Shown here: positions 45,727-56,807 of the stretch, one piece after another
How positions within the stretch are numbered: the stretch's first letter is position 1
How the letters are laid out: the number at the start of each line of letters is the position of its first letter
From: Pogostemon cablin
Lineage: Eukaryota; Streptophyta; Magnoliopsida; Lamiales; Lamiaceae
NCBI GenBank assembly: GCA_023678885.1
Contig: CM043001.1
Location: forward strand, 4,226,001-4,290,000
Direction: 5' to 3'
Length of the DNA stretch: 64,000 bases
Made by a program: the position numbers and the translations under genes
The notes under the pieces: model-generated
Told to the model about the DNA's origin: nothing
What the model saw: only the letters and a program-made list of their open reading frames with translations
Database searches by the model: none

Positions 45727-47904
45727 TTTGGATGCATTGTCTTTGTCCACAACAAACAACCAAACCAAAGCAAACTTGACCCTAGAGCTCATAAGTGTGT
45801 GTTTGTAGGATATTCTCCAACACAAAAAGGCTACAAGTGTTATTCTCCGTTTCTGAAGAAATTTTTTGTTTCATGTGATGTAACCTTTTTTGAAGATAAA
45901 TCCTTCTATCCCAACAGCCTTCTCCAGGGGGAGAGATCTACTGAAGAAGGTCATTGGGATCCTACAATCTCCCTCCCAATATCTCAAGAAGTCTTGCCCT
46001 TGAGTCACACAAATTCTGAAATTTCCATCCACTCAGGATCTAGAAATATTGTGCCTCTTTCTTCCACCGAAGAGATTCCAGTTACTACCCACAATCTCAC
46101 AGTCTCAGTCATCCTGTCCTAAGTCATGAGAAAGAATTACCTCCAGAAAACCACTTCAAACTTACTCTCGCAGGCAAAAAGCACCTCAACAAGACCAATC
46201 ATTGACCCAAGAATCGGAACCGAATGAAGCAAGTGATCTAGATCTGCCAATTGCACTGCGGAAGAAGATAAGGACATGCACAAAACATCCCATATATAAT
46301 TTCTTAACCTACAGAAAATTGTCTCCTGGATTTAGAGCCTTTACAGCAAAGATTGACAGCGTGGAAATTCCAAAAAATATTCAGGAGGCACTAAAGAATC
46401 CAAAATGGGAGAAAGCGGTGCATGAAGAAATGAGAGCTTTGCAAGCAAACCAGACTTGGGAGATAGTTGATTTGCCCAGAGATAAGAAGGTGATTGGTAG
46501 CAAGTGGGTATTCACGTTAAAGTACAAAGCAGATGGTGAAATAGAGAGGTATAAAGCTCGATTGGTGGCACAAGGCTTTACACAAACCTATGGGATTGAT
46601 TATGAAGAAACTTTTGTTCCGGTAGCAAAGTTGAACTCTATTAGAGTACTTTTGTCTCTTGCAGCGAATCTAGATTGGGAACTACATCAGCTCGACATAA
46701 AGAATGCTTTCTTAAATGGCAATCTAGATGAAGAGGTATACATGAAGATTCCTCCTGGATTTGAGCCTAAAGAAGAACAAGTTAAAGTGTGCAGATTGAA
46801 AAAATCTTTGTATGGTTTGAAGCAATCTCCACGTGCGTGGTTCACTAAATTCAGCTCAACTCTCACTCAACTTGGGTATAATCAAGGAAAGGCTGACCAT
46901 ACAATATTTGTGAAGATTGGAGAAACTGGAAAGAAGGTCATTCTTATCGTATATGTTGATGACATCATATTAACAGGTGATGATAGTGCTGAAATATGTA
47001 CGCTTAAGGATCAACTGAAAAGAGAATTCGAAGTTAAAGATTTAGGGCCCCTAAAGTATTTTCTTGGTATGGAGGTTGCAAGGAGTAAACAAGGTATCTT
47101 CATTTCTCAAAGGAAGTATATTCTGGACTTGCTAAAGGAGACTAGAAAACTAGGGTGCGCAGTGGGCACACCGTTGGAAAAGAATTGGAAAAGCAAGATT
47201 AAAGAAGAAGAACATTCTAAGGACATAGGGAGATATCAGAGGTTGGTTGGAAAATTGATATATTTGTCCCTAACTCGGCCTGACATCTCGTATGCTGTAA
47301 GTTTAGTAAGCCAGTACATGCACTCACCTACTACTAGACACATGGATGCAGTAAATCATATCTTGAGGTATCTTAATGGTACTGTAGGAAAATGATTGAT
47401 TTTTCTTAAGAATGAGAGTAGAAAAATTGAAGGATTCGTTGATGCTGATTGGGCTGGAGGAGAGAATTGCAAGTCCACCTCCGGGTATTGTACCAAGCTG
47501 TGGGGTAACTTAGTCACTTGGAGAAGTAAAAAACAAACAGTAGTGGCAAGAAGTAGTGCAGAAGCTGAATTCTGTGCAATTGCATTATTGCACAGGGAAT
47601 TTGTGAAGTTATTTGGTTGGATAGATTGTTACAAGACTTGAGAATCACTGCTTGTTCTCCTACTAAATTATATAGCGACAGCAAATCTGCCATCAGCATA
47701 GTGAACAATCCAGTTCAGCATGATCGAATGAAACATGTCAGAATTGATCAAAGTTTTATTAAAAATGAAATAGAGAAAGGAATCATTGACCTATGCTACA
47801 TCCCTACTCAAGCACAAGAGGAAGATGTTCTAACTAAAAGTTTACCAAGGCCGAATCATGAAAGACTTCTTGTCAAGCTCGGAATGCAAGACATCTATTC
47901 CTGA
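45727..47904 (+). pseudogene. Copia-B pol: integrase end, RT, RNase H
   Basis: The first part (45730-46122) is the integrase C-terminal region, with CVFVGYSPTQKGYKCY. A frame change lies between 46122 and 46202. RT runs on with GSKWVFTLKYKADG, ARLVAQGFTQTYGIDY, QLDIKNAFLNG, the catalytic YVDDI (about 46950) and LKYFLGMEVA. A TGA at 47393 stands where Gly is usual. RNase H follows with DADWAG and STSGYC; a one-base shift near 47615 separates YSDSKSAISI and the C-terminal segment ending at TGA 47902. Apart from these three lesions the sequence is well kept, so the copy is fairly young. It can no longer make a full polyprotein. Confidence 0.95.
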
Positions 47905-47917
47905 GCTTGAGGGGGAG

Positions 47918-48144
47918 TGTTGGAAAGAACCAGTTGTATTCCATTGTATTTAATCCTTAATTGTTTGATTAGATTAGATTTTAATTATCTAAATTAGGAG
48001 AATATGCAAGAGTAAAATTAGGGATAATTGTCAAATTTTTCCTTTATTATGCCATGAGATAGGCTCACATAATTGTATATAATTTTGATCTAGTAATGAA
48101 AATTCTCAATGAAGAATTATTCAAAACACACCAGTCTTGTTTCA
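47918..48144 (+). mobile_element. 3' LTR of Copia-B (227 bp)
   Basis: Starts TGTTGGAAAG after the purine tract ttgagggggag and ends TTTCA before CTTAC. Confidence 0.92.
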
Positions 48145-48149
48145 CTTAC

Positions 48150-48274
48150 CATACAGGTTGACATGCTCTCTGTCAAACACACGTGTGCGCACAATGCATT
48201 TCCTTTACGGAGGTTTTGCTCGGCTTGGTCATGATTTAGCTCGTCAGAACAACCCTTACGGATCTTTTTGTCAT
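48150..48274 (-). pseudogene. Papain-like protease pseudogene, upstream exon
   Basis: Read on the minus strand this has an acceptor (tatag) at its start and a donor (GTAAG) at its end, formed by the right CTTAC duplication of Copia-B. It encodes a frame with KKIRKGCSDELNHDQ and NALCAHVCLTESM and joins in phase 0 to the exon ending at 45569. The peptide itself carries no diagnostic motif; I assign it by phase and by order. It lies partly in the palindrome arm. Confidence 0.5.
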
Positions 48275-49088
48275 CTATAAGAATATAAAATTAAAACAAA
48301 AAAAAATTAAAATTAGCAAAACAAATGTAAAATTAATATACAAAAAAAAAAAAAACTAAAACTTACAGATGGAAAAAAAGGATGTATGATACGTGATTTA
48401 TCACCCGTCCATGGGTATTCAAATTCACTAGTTAATCCAAATTTCGTTGCATAGAATGTATCCATACGTTAGATTGCAATGCTCGTGGTATTAAAGGACG
48501 GATTGAGACATGCTCGGTACAACAACTGATGGACCATTACCGTGAGACTTGCAATATTGAAGATGACGCTGGAAGCTCCTTCAAGGATGCTGTTGCATAT
48601 GCAACAGCATCCTTGATGACGCTGTTCTGTTCCAGCGTCATCAAGGATGCTGTTGATGCTGTTGGTTGCATATGCAACAGCATCCTTGAAGGAGCTTCCA
48701 GCATCATCTTCAATATTGCAAGTCTCACGGTAATGGTCCATCAGTTGTTGTACCGAGCATGTCTCAATCCGTCCTTTAATACCACGAGCATTGCAATCTA
48801 ACGTATGGATACATTCTATGCAACGAAATTTTGATTAACTAGTGAATTTGAATACCCATGGACGGGTGATAAATCACGTATCATACATCCTTTTTTTCCA
48901 TCTGTAAGTTTTAGTTTTTTTTTTTGTATATTAATTTTACATTTGTTTTGCTAATTTTAATTTTTTTTTGTTTTAATTTTATATTCTTATAGATGACAAA
49001 AAGATCCGTTAAGGGTTGTTCTGACGAGCTAAATCATGACCAAGCCGAGCAAAACCTCCGTCAAGGAAATGCATTGTGCGCACACGTG
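48180..49088. repeat. 0.9 kb near-perfect palindrome with nested hairpin
   Basis: Arms 48180-48605 and 48665-49088 are complementary with only a few differences. The centre holds a second hairpin (48606-48624 with 48633-48651, agcatccttgatgacgctg and its complement). The arms contain pieces that fit a papain-like gene: one strand of each arm reads SVQQLMDHYRETC and GSSFKDAVAYA (usual LSEQQLVDC...GGxMxDAFxYI), the other reads FEYPWTGDKS (usual EDYPYTG). Nearly the same 90-residue frame is open on both strands because of the symmetry. Part of an arm (tgtctcaatccgtccttt block) is repeated once more at 49090-49150. Confidence 0.9.
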
Positions 49089-49239
49089 CATGTCTCAATC
49101 CGTCCTTTAATACCACGAGCATTGCAATCTAACGTATGGATATATTCTATCAAGACAAACGCATAACACATATCTGCGAAAATAAAGAAAAATTAGCCTT
49201 ACCATTAATAACAGTGGGTAAGAAATCACAATAACACAA

Positions 49240-52200
49240 AGTATTACCTGAAGAACCCTGATTTCTCACGGGCAGAATGCAATTATCGAAGTTCCATGGT
49301 AAAAGACACTCTGCATCTAGGAAGAAAGGACGAAAGAAAAATCCGATTGGATAGTATCCTTGCCTTGGCAAGGGCATACCCACTGGCAGATTTGGGGCGT
49401 CAAACACCTTGCAGAAGCCTTGTTTGCCTTTGCCTTTGCCTTTGCCTTTGCCGAACATTAGTCGTAAGGTGGCTGCATCAGCCAGGACATGTCCGCCTGC
49501 TGGCTTTTTCGGATCTGATATGAAGATGCCGCCTCCAGGATCAGCAATAACTTTATCATAAATCAAACACATTTAATTGGCACACACTGTGAAACTATAT
49601 AGATATAGTCGCTCTATTTCAATGATCAGATTATCTTACCCTGGTTGGGCATGTAAATAGCCACATTGAATTCCTCAGCAATATTTATTAATCTTGAGAG
49701 AATGTGAGCCAATTTTTGTTGGAAATAAGGACAGAAAGTCACATTTAGTGAAGGATGAGAGCTTAAAATCATTAGTATTGATCTTTTAGTTTTGCTTAAT
49801 TACCTGACGGTAGGCAAGTTCTCCTCTTCCAGTAAAGTCCACTCGAAGCAGAGCTATGACAGAATTAACAATCTGAACCACAGTATTAGTACATCAGTTC
49901 TTGTCGTATTAGCTTTTTCGTCATTAGTATGATCGATCTAAATATAGCTTACCAAAAGTCTGAAAGGCTCTTCAGCCATTTTTGCTGCCAGACCAAGAAG
50001 CAGGTTGTACTGATGCTCATACGTGTAAGCACGAGCATAAATGATCTATCAAAAATACAAAAATGTACAATGAGATTCAAGAAAAAAAATGGATGGTAAT
50101 GCTTTAGTGAATCACATAAACCAGATTTATGTTGTCTAGTACAGCTCCTGGATCCATTCCAAATCTTTCAGCTATTGGTATTATACGATCTGGTCGGCTG
50201 TAAATTCGTTGATTCAAGGAGAACAGAAGAACTTGATAAGGAGTTGTGCAAGGTATTGGGCTAAACAATCAGCGAAGGATACAGAGTCCCCTCGGTGTCA
50301 ATGTAAGCAACCTTTCCATTGCCTCCTCTCATGTTGATAGGAAGCTGAAAACATAAAATGAAATTTCAGAAGGTTCAGTTAATTCTTGTGATTGGAGACA
50401 ATTACATGTGATAGTCTATCATTCTATCCTTCCAATAAATGAGATGAATACCAAATTTCACATAAATCTTGCTGAGTTTGTTACCTGTGTGGACACACAT
50501 AGAGTATGTGCCAATTGTGTCTTGTCAGATCTGAGTCAAATGTTTATATAGAAGTGTTCATCAGCATCAAGAAACTAATAAATAGCATGATTGAAATTTT
50601 CAGATATTCTTTTGCCAGTAGAATATAATGTAGTCATAACCTAAATTCCCCAAAAGCTTCTGTGATTGAGAGTGTTTCTATCCCACCTTCAGCACAGACA
50701 GACACAAGCTATATTTAGATTTTAGCACACTAAAAGTATATTTTGGAATGAATAGCACATAGGAGCATTTATAATTACCTCCCAGAAGTTCATCTAGAGC
50801 TGTTCTTCCAGTAGTGATACGAACCACTGATTTTCTCTGTACAGAACAAAATTTAATATCAGCTACAGAGACAATGAGATGTACACGGTAAGAATAACTT
50901 AATCTACAAAGTTGCTTAAAGGAATCTCACCTTAAGTAATACATCACTTCCAGTGATATAACCAAAGTTCTGTAAATGAAAAACAGGTGGCATCATCAGT
51001 ACAGAGAAATAGAATAGCTTATTATTAACTATTAGTAATAAGAATAATCAAATGAAATCACTAACCACTATCTTCTCCACGGCTTCACAAATCTTATCAA
51101 CTTTAGCCTCAGACAGTCCTTTGATTCCAGTCAAAGTCTGGTAGTTTAAAGAAATTACCATTCAGATGAGTTTCAAATTATGATGGTAAGATTAAGCATG
51201 GGTAATGAATTAAAGATTCACCTTCTTAGTGTGCATCATTAATCCATTACATGTATAGATCCCAGCATCCTGCAGCTTCTTGACATCTCCAGCATTGATT
51301 CCATGAGCTGTCACTGCAAAAAGAAATAGAATAGCTCTCATGAAATATATCAGGATACTATCCTACGGTCCGACCACATTGATAAATTCTATCAGTCGCA
51401 CAAATTCAATTTAGTTTTGATGTACAAGTTCTAGTTCTAGTTCCAGGTAAAAATTAACATATATTCTTAGATACCAGAAATGGTAACAAAACAAGAATTC
51501 ATGGCAAAATCAAGTAATCATACTGAGAATAGATTTATCAGTATATGATTTCATTTCAAATATAGATCTGCATGTATCCGGATGGACAAGTATCCAAAGT
51601 CCATAGAATATTGAATTGACTTCATTTCAATGAGGTTATAGAGAAACAGATTTGCAAAACTTATTTGCTCTAGAAATACAATGCCAAAGTTTTTAGGTTC
51701 TGATTCACCATAAGCAAATATATTGTGATGATAATCAAAAACACTCAAAATTTTATTCGGAAGAGTAACCGAAATGAAAAAGATGTACAGATCAACAATA
51801 CCCCACTCCGATCCAACATGATAGTGAAAAATTATCAAATATCAATAAAAAGATATCCGAAGAAACTTAGATTAATTAGCTGAATCGGATTTATCTCAGA
51901 AAGTAATTCACAATGAACGATAAATATAAGTAAGAAGATTCTAAAACTAATGAAAAAATTCATCCGAGTACCAATCAAAATATAGCAAAACAGGCTGAAG
52001 TAATCTTTTCAAGCAACCAGAATCCAAATGCAAATAAGGAAAAATACCTAAATCGAAGCATATCATATGAACCTGTGATCAACTGAATTGTGAAAAAACA
52101 GAGCTATAATATAATGCTTATGAAAGGAAAGTCTCTTACACTTATCAACTGCTTCAAAGTCTTCTTCATCTTCGTCTTCTTTCCGTTCCGCGAGCTGTAG

Positions 52201-52336
52201 CTGGCTCTGCTCTTCAGCTCTGTTGCTTAAAATTAAACCAGAAAAAAGCAAAACAAAATTAAAATTCACACTAATGATTGATGATAATCAAACTTTCAAA
52301 CCAATATTGACATGCTTCATACTTGAACGAAAGCAT
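49240..52336 (-). pseudogene. DMC1: DMC1-like meiotic recombinase gene, damaged
   Basis: The minus strand holds the exon-intron series of the RecA/RAD51-family strand-exchange protein DMC1, about 340 residues in plants. Exons by plus coordinate, in gene order: 52323-52336 (ATG), 52140-52225, 51222-51316, 51066-51139, 50931-50972, 50779-50836, 50641-50688, 50480-50532, 50283-50344, 50131-50197, 49953-50045, 49805-49872, 49640-49718, about 49386-49550, and a decayed last exon near 49316. Diagnostic pieces: AHGINAGDVKKLQ, LTGIKGLSEAKVDKICEA, GGIETLSITEAFGEF, IDTEGT, RAYTYEHQYNLLLGLAAKM, DPKKPAGGHVLA. Damage: Walker A has Asp for the second Gly (FRSDKTQ), Walker B has Asn for Asp (IVNSVIAL), the donor after 50131 is AT instead of GT, the acceptor before 49718 is AA instead of AG, a TTTGCC hexamer is expanded in the C-terminal part, and the last exon has lost the family ending. 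Confidence 0.88.
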
Positions 52337-53347
52337 TTTTGTTCCAGTGGGGATTTTAGAGAGATTTTTTCGCAAGGTAAACTAAAATGGCGGAACCGAC
52401 AGCATTCTTAAATTTGATTTAGTTTTGGTTTGGGCTACGCTCAGCTGGCTGCTATATGAAAAATGATGGGAGGGACCATTTTCTCCTTCGCATCCAAAGG
52501 GGGTTGGTTGTGGGTGGGGTGGGGTGTGGGGGGTTTAGGGATTTTGGTTTGAACTAGGGTTGAGGGTGTTTGCTATTTTGACTTTTTTTACCCTTTTACA
52601 ACTAGTCAATATATTGGTACCAATGTGTAAAAACAGAACAATAAAGAATCTAAGAGTAATATGGACAAGTTGTCAACATTTTGATATCATATTACTACCA
52701 TATGGGGAGAAGATTTCTGATAATTTATAAATAAACATGACATACCTTTAATATTTGATGCATCCACTTGTTTAACATCCAAAATTAACTCAACCCCTTC
52801 GACACGGAAGGTACACCATATAAAAGCTTCTTCTTCACACACCGAGGGCAATGCCAAAAACCGGCAAGATATCAATCGGAGAAAATTCAAGGCAGCTGGC
52901 ATGATAGCATGTCTTGCATCCTTTTCCAACACAGCACCTGCAAAGTGCAAATGCATGATAATTAAATAGCCTAAAAAGGAAGGTAAAGAAAATAAAAGTA
53001 AAAAATAAACTAATGATAATTATCTAATCTTCAAGTAAAATGAAAATTGGAGTAACCAATATGAAGCAAATAAACTAATGAAACCCTCAAAATAAAAGTA
53101 GTTACAGGTGAAATCAGAAGCATATCATTAATGTAAATGTAGCTGCAAAATCAATAAGCAGTTTACAAGACAATCGATGGAACAAAAAAGCAAGTTTCAC
53201 CCACAGGAGCTCGCCATTCTTATTGCACAGGGCACACACACACTCTAGCAATCATTCCCTTGAAAATTTGAGGTAACAGCTGCCCCATGATCACTTCAAT
53301 TCTAATGAACAAAGCAATCCCAGAAAACATCATTATAAGATTATCAG
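51478..53347. repeat. Tandem duplication, unit 1
   Basis: Begins aaatggtaacaaaacaag and ends cattataagattatcag. It contains the first two DMC1 exons, their upstream region and an unknown exon (52746-52937). The same order recurs in 53348-55459. Confidence 0.9.
52746..52937 (-). pseudogene. Unrecognised exon, copy 1
   Basis: The minus strand has an open 192-base exon between an acceptor (ttgcag) and a donor (GTATG). It encodes a segment with EKDARHAIMPAALNFLRL and VEGVELILDVKQVD. I do not recognise the family. Two further copies exist (54860-55052, and a 50-base piece at 56514-56566), so it has travelled with the duplications. No other exon of the same gene could be identified nearby. Confidence 0.45.
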
Positions 53348-54434
53348 AAATGGTAACAAAACAAGAATTCATGGCAAAATCAAGTAATCATATTGAGAAC
53401 TAGATTTATCAGTATATGATTTCGTTTCAAATAGAGATCTGCATGTATCCGGATGGACAAGCATCCTAAGTCCATAGAATATTGAATCGACTTCATTTCA
53501 TTGAGGTTACAGAGAAACAAATTTGCAAAACTTATTTGCTCTAGAAATACAATACCAAAGTTTTTAGGTTCTGATTCACCATAAGCAAATATACTGTGAT
53601 GATAATAAAAAAATGCTCACAATTTTATTCGTAAGAGTAAAAAAAATGAAAACGACATACAGATCAACAATACCCCACTCCGATCCAACATGATAGTGAA
53701 AAATTATCAAATATCAATAAAAGGATATCCGAAGAAACTTAGATTAATCAGCTGAATCGGATTTATCTTAGAAAGTAATTCACATTGAACGATAAATATA
53801 AGTAAAAAGATTCTAAAACTAATGAAAAAATTCATCCGAGTACCAATCAAAATATAGCAAAACAGGCTGAAATAATCATTTCAAGCAACCAGAATCCAAA
53901 TGCAAATAAGGAAAAATAACTAGATCGATCAACTGAATTGTGAAAAAACAGAGCCATAATATAATGCTTATGAATTTAAACGAGCGAAATATGAAAGGAA
54001 AGTCTCTTACACTTATCAATTGCTTCAAACAAGTCTTTTTCATCTTCGATTTCTTTCCGTTCCACGAGAAAGTCTCTTCAGCTCTGTTGCTTAAAATTAA
54101 ACCAGAAAAAAGCAAAACAAGATTAACATTCACACGAATGAGATCCGATTGATGATAATCAAACTTTCAAAACAATATTGACATGCATCATACTTGAACG
54201 AAAGCATTTTTGTTCGAGTGGGATTTTTTGAGAAATATTTTCGCAAGGAATAAAATCACGGTAAAATAAAATGGAAGGAACCAACGGAAGTCTTAATTAT
54301 GGTTTAGTTTTGGTTTGGGTTACGCTCAGCTGCCATACGAAACATTTGGTCTAATCTCCCGTTCTCTTGAACGAGGATTGGGGGTTTTTGCTATTTGACT
54401 TTTTTACCCTTGCCATTTTCACTCTTAAATCATA

Positions 54435-54638
54435 CTCCCTCAGTCCGTTCCAAAGTCTTATTTTTCCATTTTGGAAGTCCGTTTACACATATGGGACCCA
54501 CACACACCCACTAATACAATTAAAAAATGGGACACATCTCCACTAATACAATTACCCACTACACATTAAATAATAATACTCCTTAATCCACGTGCCAAAA
54601 AGCAAATGGCACCCTTATAGGCAGGAGGACGGAGGGAG
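54435..54638. mobile_element. Stowaway-like MITE
   Basis: 204 bp, ends ctccctcagtccgttcc and ggacggagggag, flanked by TA (54433-54434, 54639-54640). It lies in duplication unit 2 and is absent from unit 1, so it arrived after the duplication or was lost from unit 1. Confidence 0.9.
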
Positions 54639-54859
54639 TACTCTACAAACTTGTAAATATGATTTAAATGATTTAAGATATCTACGGCGGCACATTTAGC
54701 TATTGTTTACAACTTGTCAATATATTGGTACCTATGTGTAGAAACAGAAAAATAAAGAATCTAAGAGTGATATAGACAACTTGTCAACATTTTGATATCA
54801 TATTACTATCATATAGGTAGGAGAAGATTTCTGATAATTTATAAATAAACATGACAAAC

Positions 54860-55052
54860 CTTTAGCATTTGATGCATCCACTTGTCTAACATCCAAAATT
54901 TACTCAACCCCCTCCAACACAGTACGTACACCATATAAAACCTTCTTCTTCACACACCGAGGGCAATGCCAAAAACCGGCAAGATATCAATCGGAGAAAA
55001 ATCAAGGCAACTGGCATGATAGCATATCTTGCATCCTTTTCCAACACAGCAC
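54860..55052 (-). pseudogene. Unrecognised exon, copy 2
   Basis: Diverged copy of 52746-52937 in the second unit of the tandem duplication. The donor is weakened (GTTTG) and the reading frame is disturbed near 54910. Confidence 0.45.
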
Positions 55053-55459
55053 CTGCAAAGTGCAAATGCATGATAATTAAATAGCCTAAGAAGGAAGGTA
55101 AAGAAAATAAAAGTAAAAAATAAACTAATGATAATTATCTAATCTTCAAGTAAAATGAAAATTGGAGTAACCAATATGAAGCAAATAAACTAATGAAGAC
55201 CTCAAAATAAAAGTAGTTACAGGTGAAATCAGAAGCATATCATTAATGTAGATGTAGCTGCAAAATCAATAAGCAGTTTACAAGACAATCGATAGAGCAA
55301 AATAACAAGTTTCACCCACAGGAGCTCGCCAACCTTATGGCACAGGGCACACACTTTTTGGCAATCATTCCCTTGAAAATCTGAGCTAACAGCTGCCCCA
55401 TGATCACTTCAATCCTAATGAACAAAGCATTCCCAGAAAACATCATTATAAGATTATCA

Positions 55460-55970
55460 TAACATCTTTCTATTCAGAAAAAAGTTCATTTATTCTGTTT
55501 CTCAAGTTTTTTGCAACCAACTTCATACATTGCAATCAGTGACTATATAAAATGGCACAAATGTAGCCAGCGATTGAGGTGAACGAGAGAGAGACAGAGA
55601 GCGGTAACTGTCTAAGGTGAAACTATGAGGGATAACACAAATAAATTAGATAATTGCAAGTCTGAGAAGGCGAGTATGTTAAGTTCCCATTAGAGATCAT
55701 TTATAACCATCATTTATTTAGTTTATCTCCTACGGAGAATCATATGTTGCATACATAAAATTCCAATAGCACCACAAAGACAGCACAAAGCAATATTATA
55801 TGGGAAACAATATCAAAGAAACCAGTCCATTTTATAATTACAGCCAAAAGATATTCGAATCAGATTCTAGTTCTACTTGCAATCATATTAATGCTATCTT
55901 TTCATCTCAATGGATAAACAGAAAAGCACAAGCAAATTTCAAGCAAAAAAGAGAACAAATTGGAAAATGG
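55460..55970. other. Intergenic, no gene recognised
   Basis: AT-rich spacer with a short (ga)n run near 55590. No ORF or repeat termini seen. Confidence 0.5.
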
Positions 55971-55971
55971 A

Positions 55972-56566
55972 TTATCTAGTCTTCAAGTAAAATGAAAATT
56001 GGAGTAACCATGCTAGAAAAATGGCTACCTCAAAACAGCAGCTCATGACATAAACATTAATCCATATTAGCCGTTCATGTAGCCCCCTCTTCTCCATCAC
56101 ATCTCCGATGTGCACCATGCACGTCCTCTTCTCGTCGTCGAACCAGATCAGACACGTCGAAACCAGACAAGAGTACCCATTGATCAGCAGCGCGTCAAGC
56201 GCGTATTTATACATCGACAAGCAGTGAATGAACAGCCAGAATTTGGGCAGACTGTCTTTTGATATGAAGTAGCCGGAGAAGAGGAAGAATTCGGCGAGCA
56301 GCACCGTGACCAGAGAAGTTCCGGCGATGAAATTCTGAGCTATGGCACTGAGGAAAAGGACAAAAGAGTTGGCCATCAGAAGTATGATCCATATGACGAG
56401 GATGAAATAGGTGAATGCATTCCATGTTCCGCATAGTCCGACTAGGAAGTGACTGAAGTGGAGTAAACAATGGCGATAGAGAGTAGGTAGGGCGTGAAAA
56501 CCAGAGTGTTTCAAGGCAACTGGCATGATAGCATATCTTGCATCCTTTCCCAACACAACACCTGCA
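55972..56566 (-). pseudogene. ABCG half-transporter C-terminal fragment fused to unknown exon
   Basis: The minus strand encodes the last part of the membrane domain of a plant ABCG (white-brown type) ABC transporter, a family that exports lipids, hormones and other small molecules across the plasma membrane. About 190 residues remain of the 600-700 of a full half-transporter: TLYRHCLLHFSHFLVGL, TWNAFTYFILVIWIILLMAN, NFIAGTSLVTVLLAEFFLFS, GYFISKDSLPKFWLF, YKYALDALLING and CLIWFDDEKRTCMV, ending LQFSFYLKTR. Three or four membrane spans are visible. The nucleotide-binding domain is absent. The frame continues upstream, without stop, into a piece of the unknown exon (56514-56566) seen at 52746 and 54860. 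This is a gene fragment in a chimeric frame. Confidence 0.82.
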
Positions 56567-56807
56567 AAGTGCAAATGCATGATAATTGAACAGCCTAAGA
56601 AGGAAGGTAAAGAAAAGAAAAAGAAAACCAGTGAAAGAAATAAGTAAAATAGAGAACAAATTGGAAACGGATTATCTAGCCTTCAAGTAAAATGAAAATT
56701 GGAGTAACCAGTATGAAGCAAATAAACTAATGAAGACCTCAAAATAAAAGTAGTTACAAGTGAAATCAGAAGCATATCATTAATTGGGAACGTTAATGGT
56801 CATGTTA
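56567..56807. repeat. Third partial copy of the duplicated block
   Basis: Contains ctgcaaagtgcaaatgcatg and the cttcaagtaaaatgaaaatt block also found at 52938-53110 and 55053-55220. A shorter piece of the block occurs at 55970-56010, so it frames the ABCG fragment on both sides. Confidence 0.7.

Larger units (their letters stand above)
45642..48144 (+). mobile_element. Copia-B: internally deleted Copia retrotransposon
   Basis: 2.5 kb, flanked by CTTAC on both sides (45637-45641, 48145-48149). It has a short remnant of the 5' LTR, the right half of pol and a full 3' LTR of 227 bp. The first base of the left LTR is G instead of T. The 5' LTR breaks off after about 85 bases and continues directly in integrase, so part of the LTR, primer site, gag and most of integrase are lost. 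The element is on the opposite strand to the pseudogene it entered. Confidence 0.92.
53348..55459. repeat. Tandem duplication, unit 2
   Basis: Starts with the same aaatggtaacaaaacaag and ends cattataagattatca. It is longer than unit 1 mainly because a Stowaway MITE inserted at 54435-54638. The DMC1 exon-2 copy here (54011-54089) has lost several bases and its frame is broken; the ATG exon copy is near 54190-54210. Confidence 0.9.

Noticed and set aside
48469..48801. Two 90-codon ORFs on opposite strands as separate genes
   Set aside because: They are nearly the same peptide read from the two arms of a palindrome.
49150..49572. A 140-residue independent protein
   Set aside because: It is the last DMC1-like exon read through the following intron.
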